A stretch of DNA of 64,000 bases. Source: JAIEPW01 sp964406035. GTDB lineage: Bacteria > Acidobacteriota > Terriglobia > Bryobacterales > Bryobacteraceae. The notes below the pieces were generated by a model that worked only from the letters and a program-made list of their open reading frames with translations, was not told the DNA's origin and made no database searches. How positions within the stretch are numbered: the stretch's first letter is position 1; the number at the start of each line of letters is the position of its first letter. The DNA lies in assembly GCA_964406035.1 (NCBI GenBank), contig CAYOQB010000002.1, positions 39,392 to 103,391 of the forward strand, read 5' to 3'. The position numbers were made by a program, and so were the translations under genes. Below, piece after piece: positions 23,593 to 32,536 of this stretch.

Positions 23593-25593
23593 GTGCGATG
23601 GCTGGTTCTAGTGGCCGCGGGAGTTCTGGCGGCGCAAACGCCGGACAGCAACTTCGAAAGCCAGTCGGCGGCATATGAGGCGTTGAAGCGGCGCGACTAT
23701 GATGCCGCGATCGCGGCATTTCAGGCCGCGATCGCCAGGGAGCCACGCCACGCCGGCTTGCGCAAGGATCTCGCATACACGCTTCTGAAGACGGGCGAGA
23801 CGGAAGCCGCGCGGGATCAGTTTGCGGAAGCGATGGCGCTCGAGCCCGCCGACGCACACCTGGCTCGGGAGTACGCGTATCTTTGCCACGAGACGCGCCA
23901 GACGCGCACCGCACGGCGTGTTTTCGACCGCCTCCGGAAACAGGGCGATGCTGCCGCGGAGGAGGCGTACCAGAACATCGACCGGCCGCTTGCCGAAGGG
24001 ATCGCGAGGTGGACCCACGCTGTGGAACTCGCGCCGGGGAATTACAGCGCCCACGAGGAACTGGCCAAGCTCGCTGAAACTCGGGATGAGATCGCGATAG
24101 CGGCGCTGCATTACGAGCTCGCGTGGAGGTTGCTCCCGGAGAAACGATCGCTACTGCTGGACCTGGGCCGCATCCAGCGCGAGCTAGGTCGGGAGCAGGA
24201 GGCGTTCCTCACGCTGCTGGCCGCGTCACGGGCCGGCGAGCCCCGCACGGCGGAACTGGCTCGGGAACTGCTGCCGGATCGCTATCCCTACGTGTATGAG
24301 TTCCGGCAGGCGCTGGTCCTCGATCCGGGCAGCGTCGAGCTGCGGCGCGAGCTCGCCTATCTGCACCTCGAAATGAAGCAAATGGATCTAGCCGAAGCGG
24401 AGTTCGAGCACCTACTGAAGCTGGCGCCGCAGGACCGGCTGAGCCTGGCGCAGCTTGGATTCCTGAAGCTGGCGCGCAAGGATTACTCGGGCGCAAAGCC
24501 GCTGCTTGAGCGGGTGCTGGAGACCGGGGATGACGAGATCGCCGACCGCGTCCGCGAGGCGCTGGGCATGCCGCGTACGTTGCGGCGGAGGGACGCTCCC
24601 CGGCGTGACGTTACCGAGGAAGCCCGGACCATGGCGGCCAGGAGCCTGGAGAAGGGGTATATTCCCGACGCGGTGAAGTACCTGCGGATCGCCCACGAAA
24701 GCGACCCCGTCGATTTCGACGTGATGCTGAAGCTGGGGTGGGCGTACAACGTGCTGAAACAGGATGAAGAGGCGGCGAAGTGGTTTCGACTGGCGGGCCG
24801 GAGTCCCGATCCGGAGATCGCCCGGCCGGCGTCGCGTGCGTACAGCGGGCTGCGCCCCGGCCAATCGCGATTCCGGACCACGGCCTGGATCTTTCCCGTC
24901 TTCTCCTCGCGATGGCACAACGTGTTTGCTTACGGACAGGTGAAGACCGAATTTCGACTGGGGAAGCTGCCGCTGCGTCCGTATCTTTCGGTCCGGCTCA
25001 TCGGCGATACGCGAGGCGAACTGGCGCCGGTAGCGGCGGGGCTGCCGGCTCAGTATCTGTCCGAAAGCTCCTTCATCTTCGCGATCGGTGTCGCGACCCC
25101 GGTGAAGCGCGGTTTCTTCGCCTGGGCCGAAGCGGGCCAGGCGATGCGCTACATCCAGCGCGACGACGTTGGCCGGTCCGTACCGGATTATCGCGGAGGC
25201 ATCAGTTACACGAAGGGCTTCGGGAACATGATGAACGGCGAATCGCGCGGCTGGTTCGCGGAAACGAACGAAGATCTGGTTTACGTCAGCCGGTTCCAGC
25301 ATGATGTGCTGCTCTACAGCCAGAACCGCGGAGGTTACACGCTGCCGTCCGCGGGTGGCTTCGAGTCGCAGGTGTTCGTTCATGCCACCGCCACGGTCGA
25401 CCTGAAGCAGCAGTATTGGGGAAACCTGGTGGAAGCCGGACCGGGTATCCGCTTCCGCCTGCCCGGCGCGCTGCACCCAGTGCTGTTCTCCGCCAGCCTG
25501 CTGCGCGGCGCGTTCCTGAAGAACATCGGCAATCCGGGGCGCCCGAATTACTGGGATGCCCGAGTGGGGTTATGGTATGCGTTTACTCGCTAG
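23593..25593 (+). CDS. TPR protein with C-terminal outer-membrane barrel (NfrA/PgaA/BcsC-like)
   Basis: A 666-residue protein with a signal peptide, a TPR superhelix (about 20-420; for example AYEALKRRDYDAAIAAFQAA), then a region of alternating beta strands ending DARVGLWYAFTR, resembling the C-terminal barrel of NfrA and the PgaA/BcsC exporters. Such proteins bridge periplasm and outer membrane, often exporting polysaccharide. The frame starts with GTG at 23587, but that lies 1 nt from the GGAGGG site (23580-23585); the in-frame GTG at 23593 has proper 7-nt spacing and is preferred. It overlaps the glycosidase-like gene by 17 nt. No polysaccharide synthase is adjacent. Confidence 0.7.
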   Translation: MRWLVLVAAGVLAAQTPDSNFESQSAAYEALKRRDYDAAIAAFQAAIAREPRHAGLRKDLAYTLLKTGETEAARDQFAEAMALEPADAHLAREYAYLCHETRQTRTARRVFDRLRKQGDAAAEEAYQNIDRPLAEGIARWTHAVELAPGNYSAHEELAKLAETRDEIAIAALHYELAWRLLPEKRSLLLDLGRIQRELGREQEAFLTLLAASRAGEPRTAELARELLPDRYPYVYEFRQALVLDPGSVELRRELAYLHLEMKQMDLAEAEFEHLLKLAPQDRLSLAQLGFLKLARKDYSGAKPLLERVLETGDDEIADRVREALGMPRTLRRRDAPRRDVTEEARTMAARSLEKGYIPDAVKYLRIAHESDPVDFDVMLKLGWAYNVLKQDEEAAKWFRLAGRSPDPEIARPASRAYSGLRPGQSRFRTTAWIFPVFSSRWHNVFAYGQVKTEFRLGKLPLRPYLSVRLIGDTRGELAPVAAGLPAQYLSESSFIFAIGVATPVKRGFFAWAEAGQAMRYIQRDDVGRSVPDYRGGISYTKGFGNMMNGESRGWFAETNEDLVYVSRFQHDVLLYSQNRGGYTLPSAGGFESQVFVHATATVDLKQQYWGNLVEAGPGIRFRLPGALHPVLFSASLLRGAFLKNIGNPGRPNYWDARVGLWYAFTR

Positions 25594-27538
25594 TCTGTTG
25601 TGCGCCGGATGGCTGTGGGGTGGCGACTTCTCGTTTCACGTCGCCGGCGATGAGGCCGCGTCTTGGGCCAAGGCGCTGGCCGCAGGCGGCTTTCAACCGG
25701 CAGAGTCCAGCGCGCGGCTGATCGTCGTCAGCGGGTCGAGCACTGCGCAACCGGCGGAGTGGATGCGGCGCCTGGAGGATGGCGCGGTCATACTGCTGGA
25801 AGGCGATTCGCCGCTGGCGCGGGCGCTGGGAATTGAACCCTCGGGCAAGCGGGTGCGCGTGCAAAGCGCGATCGAGGCCCGCGTACCCAAGCTGCACATC
25901 GTGTGGGAGCCGGCGGCCTCCATTGCCGAATCCAAGCTGCCGTCCGGCGCGCGCGTGTTCCTCCGCGAACGCTGGACCGGCGCGCCGCTGCTGGCCGGCA
26001 TCCGGGTGGGAAACGGGGCCGCACTGTGGGCTGCCTGCCCGCCCGGACGGGAAGGCTACGAACGTTACCCCTACCTGCTGCAGGCCCTCGCCGACTTGGG
26101 AGTGTCGCCTCCGTTCCGCTCCAAGCGGCTGTGGGCGTTCTTCGATTCCTCCTATCGCCTGCGCGCCGACATCGACTACATCGCGGATCGCTGGCAGCGC
26201 GCGGGCATCGGAGCAATTCATGTCGCTGCCTGGCATTACTGGGAAGCCGACCCCGAGCGCGACGCTTTCCTGAATCGAGTGATTGCCGCCTGTCACCGGC
26301 GCGCGATCCTCGTTTACGCCTGGATCGAGTTCCCGCACGTCAGCGAAAAGTTCTGGCAGGACCACCCGGAATGGCGCGAGCAAACGGCGGTTCTGCAGGA
26401 CGCTCACCTGGACTGGCGCAAACTGATGAATCTGACCAATCCTCAGGCATCGGCGGCGGTGGCCTCGCGGTTGCGGGAACTGCTGTCGCGCTTCGATTGG
26501 GACGGAGTGAATCTGGCCGAGCTGTATTTCGAGTCGCTCGAAGGAACCGGCAACGCGGCGCGCTTCACTCCCATGAATGAGGACGTGCGGAAGGAGTATC
26601 GGGAGCGGACGGGAGTCGATCCTTACGACCTCTTCCGGCCCGGCTCCCCGGCGGAGGCGATGCAGCAGTTTCTTGAGTTCCGGGCGGGCCTGGCGCACCG
26701 GCTGCAGAAGGAATGGATGGAGCGGCTGGAGGAGATCCGGAAGTCCAAATCCGATCTGGACCTGGTGTTAACGCACATTGACGACCGCTTTGATACGCGG
26801 ATGAAGGATCTGCTGGGGGCGGATACGTCGCGCACGCTTCCGCTTCTGGATCAACACGACTTCACTTTCCTGATTGAGGACCCGGCAACCGTGTGGCATC
26901 TCGGTCCGGCCCGGTATCCTGAGATCGCCTCCAAATACACGGCGCTGACGCCGGCGCCATCCAAATTGGCGATCGACATCAACATAGTGGAGCGGTATCA
27001 GGACGTGTACCCCACCAAGCAGCAGACCGGGACTGAGCTGATGCAACTGGTGCAACTGGCGGCGAAGGCGTTCCCCAGGGTGGCTTTGTACTTCGAGAGC
27101 TCGCTGTCGCCAGTGGACCTGGACTGGCTCAGTTCAGCGGCGGCGGGAGTGCAGAAGGCGCAGGTGGCGGGCGGCAAGCTGGTGATCGAATCGGCGCGCG
27201 GCGCCGGGTTGCGGTGGTCCGGACCCGCGCTGGTGGACGGCCGGCCGTGGCCGGTTCGCGATGACGAGACGTTGTGGCTGCCGCCGGGGCTGCATTCCGT
27301 GGAGGCCGCCGCGCACCCGACGCCCTCCCGGATCCTGCGATTCTCGGGTGATCTGGAGAGCGCGGCGGTGAGCAAGATCGGGTTGGAATTCGCCTACCGC
27401 AGTTCCTCCCGCGCCATACTGCTGGTGGACAAGCTGCCGCGCCGCATCGAGATCGACGGCGAGCCGGCAACCCCGCGAATCCAAGGAAACCGCATCTATC
27501 TGCCGCGCGGCCAGCACTTCGTCCTGCTGGTTGACTGA
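25577..27538 (+). CDS. Secreted TIM-barrel glycoside hydrolase-like protein
   Basis: A 653-residue secreted protein (signal LLASLLCAGWLWGG). Residues about 20-190 look like a small Rossmann-type domain. Residues about 195-500 look like a hypothetical glycosyl-hydrolase TIM barrel (GHL/GH10-like): RLWAFFDSSYRLRADIDYIA, HVAAWHYWEADPE, ILVYAWIEFPHVSEKFW, and FDWDGVNLAELYFESLEG, where acidic residues at strand ends could be catalytic. A beta-rich C-terminal domain follows. The order TPR/barrel protein then TIM-barrel hydrolase resembles PgaA-PgaB or PelB-PelA exopolysaccharide export, but no synthase is present. Translation is coupled by a 17-nt overlap; the ATG at 25577 precedes the signal peptide. 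Confidence 0.62.
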   Translation: MRLLASLLCAGWLWGGDFSFHVAGDEAASWAKALAAGGFQPAESSARLIVVSGSSTAQPAEWMRRLEDGAVILLEGDSPLARALGIEPSGKRVRVQSAIEARVPKLHIVWEPAASIAESKLPSGARVFLRERWTGAPLLAGIRVGNGAALWAACPPGREGYERYPYLLQALADLGVSPPFRSKRLWAFFDSSYRLRADIDYIADRWQRAGIGAIHVAAWHYWEADPERDAFLNRVIAACHRRAILVYAWIEFPHVSEKFWQDHPEWREQTAVLQDAHLDWRKLMNLTNPQASAAVASRLRELLSRFDWDGVNLAELYFESLEGTGNAARFTPMNEDVRKEYRERTGVDPYDLFRPGSPAEAMQQFLEFRAGLAHRLQKEWMERLEEIRKSKSDLDLVLTHIDDRFDTRMKDLLGADTSRTLPLLDQHDFTFLIEDPATVWHLGPARYPEIASKYTALTPAPSKLAIDINIVERYQDVYPTKQQTGTELMQLVQLAAKAFPRVALYFESSLSPVDLDWLSSAAAGVQKAQVAGGKLVIESARGAGLRWSGPALVDGRPWPVRDDETLWLPPGLHSVEAAAHPTPSRILRFSGDLESAAVSKIGLEFAYRSSSRAILLVDKLPRRIEIDGEPATPRIQGNRIYLPRGQHFVLLVD

Positions 27539-27558
27539 ATCGAAACGGGCGCTGGAAG

Positions 27559-27564
27559 TATAAT
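27559..27564 (+). promoter_or_regulatory. Consensus -10 box before the TssB-TssC fusion
   Basis: A perfect TATAAT lies 7 nt before the ATG at 27572 and overlaps the alternative ATG at 27563. It gives the sheath-like gene its own, probably leaderless, start. A TTGACT at 27531-27536 is 22 bp away, too far for a standard -35. Confidence 0.5.
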
Positions 27565-27571
27565 GTCCGCC

Positions 27572-28918
27572 ATGATCGAACTCGACGTTCAATCCCGGCG
27601 CAAGAAAAATGACGGGCCCGAGTCGGAGCATCCGTTTCGCATTCTGCTTCTCGGCGACTTCGGCTGCGAGACCGCCAAGCCGGTCTTCGTCGATCGCGAT
27701 AACATCAATGGTCTGCCGGGCAAGCTGGGTGTTCACCTGGATCTGCCGGCCGGCCGGATCGAGTTCAAGGAAATGGACGACTTCCGTCCGGAGCAGCTCT
27801 ATCGCGGCTTCCGTATGTTTCGCGACCTGCAGGAAGCACGCAAGCGGCTGGAAGATCCGCAGACGTTCCGCAAGGTGACCGCGGAGCCGGTGCAGGCGCC
27901 GGCGTCCATTCTCAGCTCCGGCAGCCTGCTGGATCAGATCGCGGCGGAAACCGAGGGACGCCCGGCGGGCGATGCCGATCCCTTCCAGCAATATCTGAAG
28001 AAGCTGGTGTCGCCCTACCTGGTGGACCGCCCCAACCCGAAGCAACTGGAGATCGTGGCCAAGATCGAAACGGCGATCGGGAATGAGATGCGCAACCTGC
28101 TGCATCGCCCCGCATTTCAGGGGTTGGAAGCAGCATGGCGAGCCGTGGAGATGATGGTCCGCGACGTGGAAACCAACCCGGACCTGAAGATCTACCTCTT
28201 CAGCCTTCCCCGCACTTCACTCGAGAAGGACCTGCTCGAGACAGCGGACCTGCGAACGACGGCACTGTACAAGATCCTCGTCGAGCAGACCGTGCGGACG
28301 CCCGGCGCGCACCCTTGGGCCGCGGTCGCGGGCGATTACTCGTTCGGAGACAACGCACTGGACATCGAAATTCTGGGCCGCATCGCGCTGCTTGCGGGCG
28401 CCGCGGGCACTCCATTTTTTGCCGGCGGCACTCCGGATGTGAATGCCTGGAAGCAGCCCTCTGCCGAATGGAAAGAGTTGACGGGAATCCCGGAGGCGTC
28501 CTATCTCGGAGTCACCTTGCCCCGCTTCCTGCTGCGGCTGCCGTACGGCGCGAAAACCGACACCGTCGAAACGTTCGAGTTCGAGGAGATCCCGGGCAAG
28601 CCCGAACACGGCGATTACCTGTGGGGCAATTCGGCATACCTGTGCGCGTACCTGCTGGCGCAAACGTTCAGCGAACAAGGCTGGCAGATGGAGCCCGGCG
28701 AAATCCTGGACGTGAACGGCCTGCCGCTGCACGTGTACAAGGAGGGCGGCGAAGCCGTCACCAAGCCGTGCGCCGAGGTGCTGATGCTGCAGACCACTTG
28801 CGAGGACCTGATGGAAAAGGGCCTGATGCCGGTGGTGTCCATGAAGGACTCGGACCGCGTGCGCCTCGCGGGCTTCCGCGCCATCAACGGCAAGAAGATC
28901 GCCGGGCGGTGGAGCTAG
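27572..28918 (+). CDS. Orphan TssB-TssC fusion, contractile-sheath-like protein without the TssC C-terminus
   Basis: A protein of about 448 residues combining both type VI secretion sheath subunits. Residues about 18-100 match TssB/VipA: FRILLLGDFG, FVDRDNINGLPGKLGVHLDL, IEFKEMDDFRPEQLYR, LQEARKRLEDP. Residues about 145-448 match TssC/VipB: FQGLEAAWRAVEMMVRDVET, WAAVAGDYSF, ASYLGVTLPRFLLRLPYG with ETFEFEE, and MEKGLMPVVSMKDSDRVRLAGF. It stops after that segment, about 130 residues short of a normal TssC, so the C-terminal sheath region is missing. No other T6SS gene (TssA, E-M, Hcp, VgrG, ClpV) is in the window. The start could be 27563; 27572 is preferred because TATAAT overlaps the former. 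Function unknown. Confidence 0.85.
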   Translation: MIELDVQSRRKKNDGPESEHPFRILLLGDFGCETAKPVFVDRDNINGLPGKLGVHLDLPAGRIEFKEMDDFRPEQLYRGFRMFRDLQEARKRLEDPQTFRKVTAEPVQAPASILSSGSLLDQIAAETEGRPAGDADPFQQYLKKLVSPYLVDRPNPKQLEIVAKIETAIGNEMRNLLHRPAFQGLEAAWRAVEMMVRDVETNPDLKIYLFSLPRTSLEKDLLETADLRTTALYKILVEQTVRTPGAHPWAAVAGDYSFGDNALDIEILGRIALLAGAAGTPFFAGGTPDVNAWKQPSAEWKELTGIPEASYLGVTLPRFLLRLPYGAKTDTVETFEFEEIPGKPEHGDYLWGNSAYLCAYLLAQTFSEQGWQMEPGEILDVNGLPLHVYKEGGEAVTKPCAEVLMLQTTCEDLMEKGLMPVVSMKDSDRVRLAGFRAINGKKIAGRWS

Positions 28919-28919
28919 A

Positions 28920-31900
28920 TCAGCGTACGGCGATCTGGGTCGCTTTGGCGTCCACTCCCTCGATGGATAGCGTCACCGGCTGCAGGCCGGTTCCGATGTT
29001 CTGCGGCACCACCACGTTCACCTGGTAAAGGCCGGCGTTGCCCGGGGCGAGCCCGCTGAACTGCACCGGGGCGTTTTGCCCCCCGATGGTCACCGTGGGC
29101 GTGGACGTGGTCCGCACCAGGCGATCCGTGGGCGCGGCCTCGCCCGACGCCTGCGGTTCGGTCACGCCGCCCAGCCCGTTCACGAAAAGCTGAACGACGC
29201 GGCCGCGCTGCACGGGATTCCCCGAGCCGACAATCGCATTGGCCTCGTCGCGAGCCGCGGCAACGCGGTTGGAGCCGTCCTGGTACTCGAAGAAGCCCGG
29301 TGACACCCGCTGGATCGGCACTCGCACCAAAGCGGTCTGCGAATCGCCCAGCGAGACCTTCACTTGAACCGAGGTCGATCCGGCGAGCTCCCACGGGATC
29401 TGCACGTTCACCTGGTTATCGCGGACGAAATGCAGGCGTCCGGGGACGCTGATACCGCGCGAAGTATCGTCGAAGCTGACGCTGACGCCGGAAAGCGACA
29501 GCGGCAGGTAAGGCGTGGAGAAGGTGCGCGAGGCTTCGCTCAAGCCGGCGCCGAAGATCGTCATGTACGATCCCGGGGCAAGTCCCGGACCCAGCTCGAA
29601 GCTGGCGGCATTCACGATTCCGTTGTTGTTGATCGCCGGCACGGGGCGTGAACGGCCGTCAAAGAAGAACTGCAGGCCGCCTGCCTGGACCACAATCTCG
29701 TCCTCGCCGGGTGTATTCAGGTTCAGGATGGTGGCCGCGCCGATGCCCAGGGCGTCCGTGGCGGGCGTCGCGCTCTCGATCGCGTCGCGCGGCGTGAACT
29801 GCACGTTGGCGTTCGGAATCGGAAGCCCGAACTGATCCACCAGCTTGAAGCTCAGCACCGTGCGGCGCCCCGCGTCGCCGAGAAACGGCATTGCCCGCGT
29901 GGAGAAGATGTTCGCCGCGCGGTTGTCGGAGACCGCGTACCAAAACGGGATGCGCAGCGGCGTCGCGCCGCCGGACACCAGAATCGCGCCCTCGTATTGC
30001 CCGGCATTGGGGACATTGCCCTGCAGCCGGACCTGGATTTCCGTGGACTGGCCGGCGTTCAACGCGGCCGTGCTGCTCGATAGCGTGAGGTTCGCACGCG
30101 AGTCCGGGTCGCGCCGTTCCACCGCTAGGGTCAGGTTCAGGTTCTGCATTCCGATGTTGGTCAGCCGCAGGGTCCGGTTCTGATTCACCTGCTGCACGCG
30201 GCCGAAGGAGATCGCCGCCGGCTCGACGGTGACATTGGTTTGCACCGCGCCGCCGGCATCCAGGCGGCCCGCGCCAACCGCGGTTACGCGGGCTCGTCCG
30301 CGCACCCCCTGCGCGTCGAAGTCGTCCACCGCTGCGTTGGCCGTATTCACCACCGCGCTTTTCAATTGGGCTGCGGTCAGGCTTGGATAGCGCTGTTTCA
30401 CCAGCGCGACCGCGCCGGCCACGAGCGCCGCGGAAAAGCTGGCGCCGTTGCCGGCCGACCACCCCGTGGGCGACCACAGGTCGCCATTCGGGTCGTACGT
30501 CTGGGTCGCGAAGAACAAATCGGTTCCGGGAGCGACCAGCTCCGGCTTGATCTCCAGGGCGTTGATGTTCGGCCCGCGGGAGGAAAACGCCGCGACAGTG
30601 TTGCTCTCCACATCGCGGAGTTCCACGTAGGCGGGGTCGATGGTCACCTGCGTTCCGGCATTTCCCTGCAGGAGCGTCCGCAAGCCCTGCCCCGCCGACG
30701 TCCGGATCTGCACCGAGGGAATGCCGGAGGTCGCCACTCCCTGCATGCGGAAGAGGAACTCCGAATTCTGGCGATACAGGATCATGCCCACGGCGCCCGC
30801 GTTCGCGACATTGGTGACCTTGGTGATGGTCAGGCAATCGCCGCCTTCCACCAGCGCGAACACGCCCTCCATGGATCCGGCCGGGAGCGGCGAGCAGGCG
30901 CGGGCGTTGCCCGGGGCCAGTCGGATTCCGGCAGTCAGCGGGCCCGAGGGCAGCGGACCGTCGCTGAACAAAGCGTAAGCGGGACCCAACGCCTCCGGAG
31001 GGTTTCCAGCGCCCCGAACTGTCACCGTCTGAAACAAGGCATGCGCGTTCGTTGTCGCGCCAACGGTGATCGCCGAAGGCGCCGAGCCGGGTGAGTTGAT
31101 GGAATTTAAGGCGGGAAACCTCAGCCCCAGGTCGCCGTCATTGCCTGCCGATGTCACCACCGCGAGACCCGCCCGGGCGGCGTTCTCCACGGCGACCGCG
31201 AACGGATCGCAAAAATCGGTGGCAAAGCTCGGGCAATCCGGCTGGCGCCGGTCGGTCAGAGTCCATTCCGCCGGATTGGTGCCGAAGCTGAGGAGTGCGA
31301 CATCCATGCCGTCCGCCGCCGCATCGCTCAAGGCCCGTAGCACCGCGTCAATGTAAGTCGCGTCATTCACGCCAGGCGATCCGAAAATCTTATAGTTCCC
31401 GACCCAGGCCTTCGGCGCGATGCCGGAAATCCGGCCCAGCGGGGAATCAGCCGGAGCGCCCGCCGCGATGGAAGCCAGCGCCGTGCCTTTGCCTACCCGG
31501 TCGCGTGGCGACAGATCGTCCGGACGCGTGCTCTCCAATTGCCCGTCGAAGCGAGCCACGATGTCAACGTAGCTGCGGGCGACAATCACCTTCGAATTCG
31601 TGAACGCGGCATCCCCGCGTGGGAAGCCGGCCGGGACCGTCAACGACGGGTCGCGCATCATCGGATGGTTGTGATCGACGCCGGTATCCAGAATCGCAAT
31701 CCGGGTTCCCGCGCCGGCGTTCTGCTGCCCGCCGAGGGTGCTCCAGGCAGCGGATGCGTTGGTCAGATCGAGCGCCCGGTTTAAATGCCTTTTCAGTGGC
31801 GCCAGGCGAAACACCGCGCGCACGCCGGGAATTTCGCCCGGGTCGTTCTTTCCCGGATCGCCTTCGGCCACGATCACGTTCACCAGGGTCGCTTCCGCGG

Positions 31901-32132
31901 CGATCACGCGCAGCCCGCGCCGCCCGAGCTCCCCGGCGAGCGCCTGGCGGCCGCGCTCCAGCGCCGCCCGGCGCTGCGCAGCCTCCGCCGACCGCCAGGC
32001 TTTACGGTTCGGGATTGCCTCCGCCAGCGGGGGCTCCTCCAGCCACACCAGGTATCGCGGCGGACGCGCGGCCGCCGGGGTAACCGCGCACATCACGCTG
32101 AACAGAATGAAAATACAGGCTTTGCGGGGCAT
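28920..32132 (-). CDS. Large secreted subtilisin-like (S8) protein, catalytic His replaced by Lys
   Basis: A 1070-residue secreted protein. It has a signal peptide, an inhibitor-I9-like propeptide (about 25-115), a split S8 domain (about 140-640) with a PA insert (about 375-500), a beta-sandwich region, and a C-terminal domain (about 840-1070; GLAPGSYMTIFGAGLSEA, INNNGIVNAASFE) typical of Solibacter-group surface proteins. The aspartate (D149, AILDTGVDHNHP), oxyanion asparagine (N331, SAGNDG) and serine (S565, GNGASFSAALVAG) are present, but the histidine motif GHGTHVA reads GKGTALA with K215. It may be inactive or use another base. It converges on the TssB-TssC gene with 1 nt between. Confidence 0.88.
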   Translation of the reverse strand: MPRKACIFILFSVMCAVTPAAARPPRYLVWLEEPPLAEAIPNRKAWRSAEAAQRRAALERGRQALAGELGRRGLRVIAAEATLVNVIVAEGDPGKNDPGEIPGVRAVFRLAPLKRHLNRALDLTNASAAWSTLGGQQNAGAGTRIAILDTGVDHNHPMMRDPSLTVPAGFPRGDAAFTNSKVIVARSYVDIVARFDGQLESTRPDDLSPRDRVGKGTALASIAAGAPADSPLGRISGIAPKAWVGNYKIFGSPGVNDATYIDAVLRALSDAAADGMDVALLSFGTNPAEWTLTDRRQPDCPSFATDFCDPFAVAVENAARAGLAVVTSAGNDGDLGLRFPALNSINSPGSAPSAITVGATTNAHALFQTVTVRGAGNPPEALGPAYALFSDGPLPSGPLTAGIRLAPGNARACSPLPAGSMEGVFALVEGGDCLTITKVTNVANAGAVGMILYRQNSEFLFRMQGVATSGIPSVQIRTSAGQGLRTLLQGNAGTQVTIDPAYVELRDVESNTVAAFSSRGPNINALEIKPELVAPGTDLFFATQTYDPNGDLWSPTGWSAGNGASFSAALVAGAVALVKQRYPSLTAAQLKSAVVNTANAAVDDFDAQGVRGRARVTAVGAGRLDAGGAVQTNVTVEPAAISFGRVQQVNQNRTLRLTNIGMQNLNLTLAVERRDPDSRANLTLSSSTAALNAGQSTEIQVRLQGNVPNAGQYEGAILVSGGATPLRIPFWYAVSDNRAANIFSTRAMPFLGDAGRRTVLSFKLVDQFGLPIPNANVQFTPRDAIESATPATDALGIGAATILNLNTPGEDEIVVQAGGLQFFFDGRSRPVPAINNNGIVNAASFELGPGLAPGSYMTIFGAGLSEASRTFSTPYLPLSLSGVSVSFDDTSRGISVPGRLHFVRDNQVNVQIPWELAGSTSVQVKVSLGDSQTALVRVPIQRVSPGFFEYQDGSNRVAAARDEANAIVGSGNPVQRGRVVQLFVNGLGGVTEPQASGEAAPTDRLVRTTSTPTVTIGGQNAPVQFSGLAPGNAGLYQVNVVVPQNIGTGLQPVTLSIEGVDAKATQIAVR

Positions 32133-32204
32133 CTGGGAAGGTGGACGCAGCTCCCGTGGAAAGCGTTTCCGGCGCGCCGGCGCGCGGCCCTTCCAACAGG
32201 CTGA

Positions 32205-32234
32205 TTCGACAATCTTAACCCAAGTTGCTACAAT
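32205..32234 (+). promoter_or_regulatory. Promoter of the small Tudor-like gene
   Basis: TTCGAC at 32205-32210 and TACAAT at 32229-32234 are 18 bp apart. A ribosome-binding site AGAAGGA (32241-32247) lies 5 nt before the ATG at 32253, so this transcript has a normal leader. Confidence 0.5.
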
Positions 32235-32252
32235 CGCTTAAGAAGGATTTAC

Positions 32253-32492
32253 ATGGCCAGCAAAGCACCCTTCGCGACGGGCGCACAGGTGGAACACCCC
32301 AAATTCGGACTCGGGTCCGTGCTTTCGTGCACGGACGAGCACATCACCATCAAATTCGACGATCACGGCGAAAAGAAATTTGTCCTGTCGATTGTTCTTC
32401 CTAACTTGAAGAAGAGCGATCGCCAGCCTCCCGTCGAGAAGCGCCGCGCCACCCGGAAGAAAGCGACGCCCGCGGCTACCCCCGCAACGTAG
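32253..32492 (+). CDS. Small basic protein with PcrA/UvrD C-terminal (Tudor-like) domain
   Basis: A 79-residue protein. Residues 8-52 (GAQVEHPKFGLGSVLSC then ITIKFDDHGEKKFVLS) resemble the Tudor-like C-terminal domain of PcrA/UvrD helicases, which binds RNA polymerase. It stands alone here, followed by a basic tail rich in Lys, Arg, Ala and Thr that could bind nucleic acid. The AGAAGGA site 5 nt upstream and a good promoter support expression. The role is unknown; a transcription- or DNA-associated function is only an inference from the domain. Confidence 0.7.
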   Translation: MASKAPFATGAQVEHPKFGLGSVLSCTDEHITIKFDDHGEKKFVLSIVLPNLKKSDRQPPVEKRRATRKKATPAATPAT

Positions 32493-32536
32493 TCAAACGC
32501 CCGGCTGCTCGATCCGCGGATTTGTGACAGAATTTC

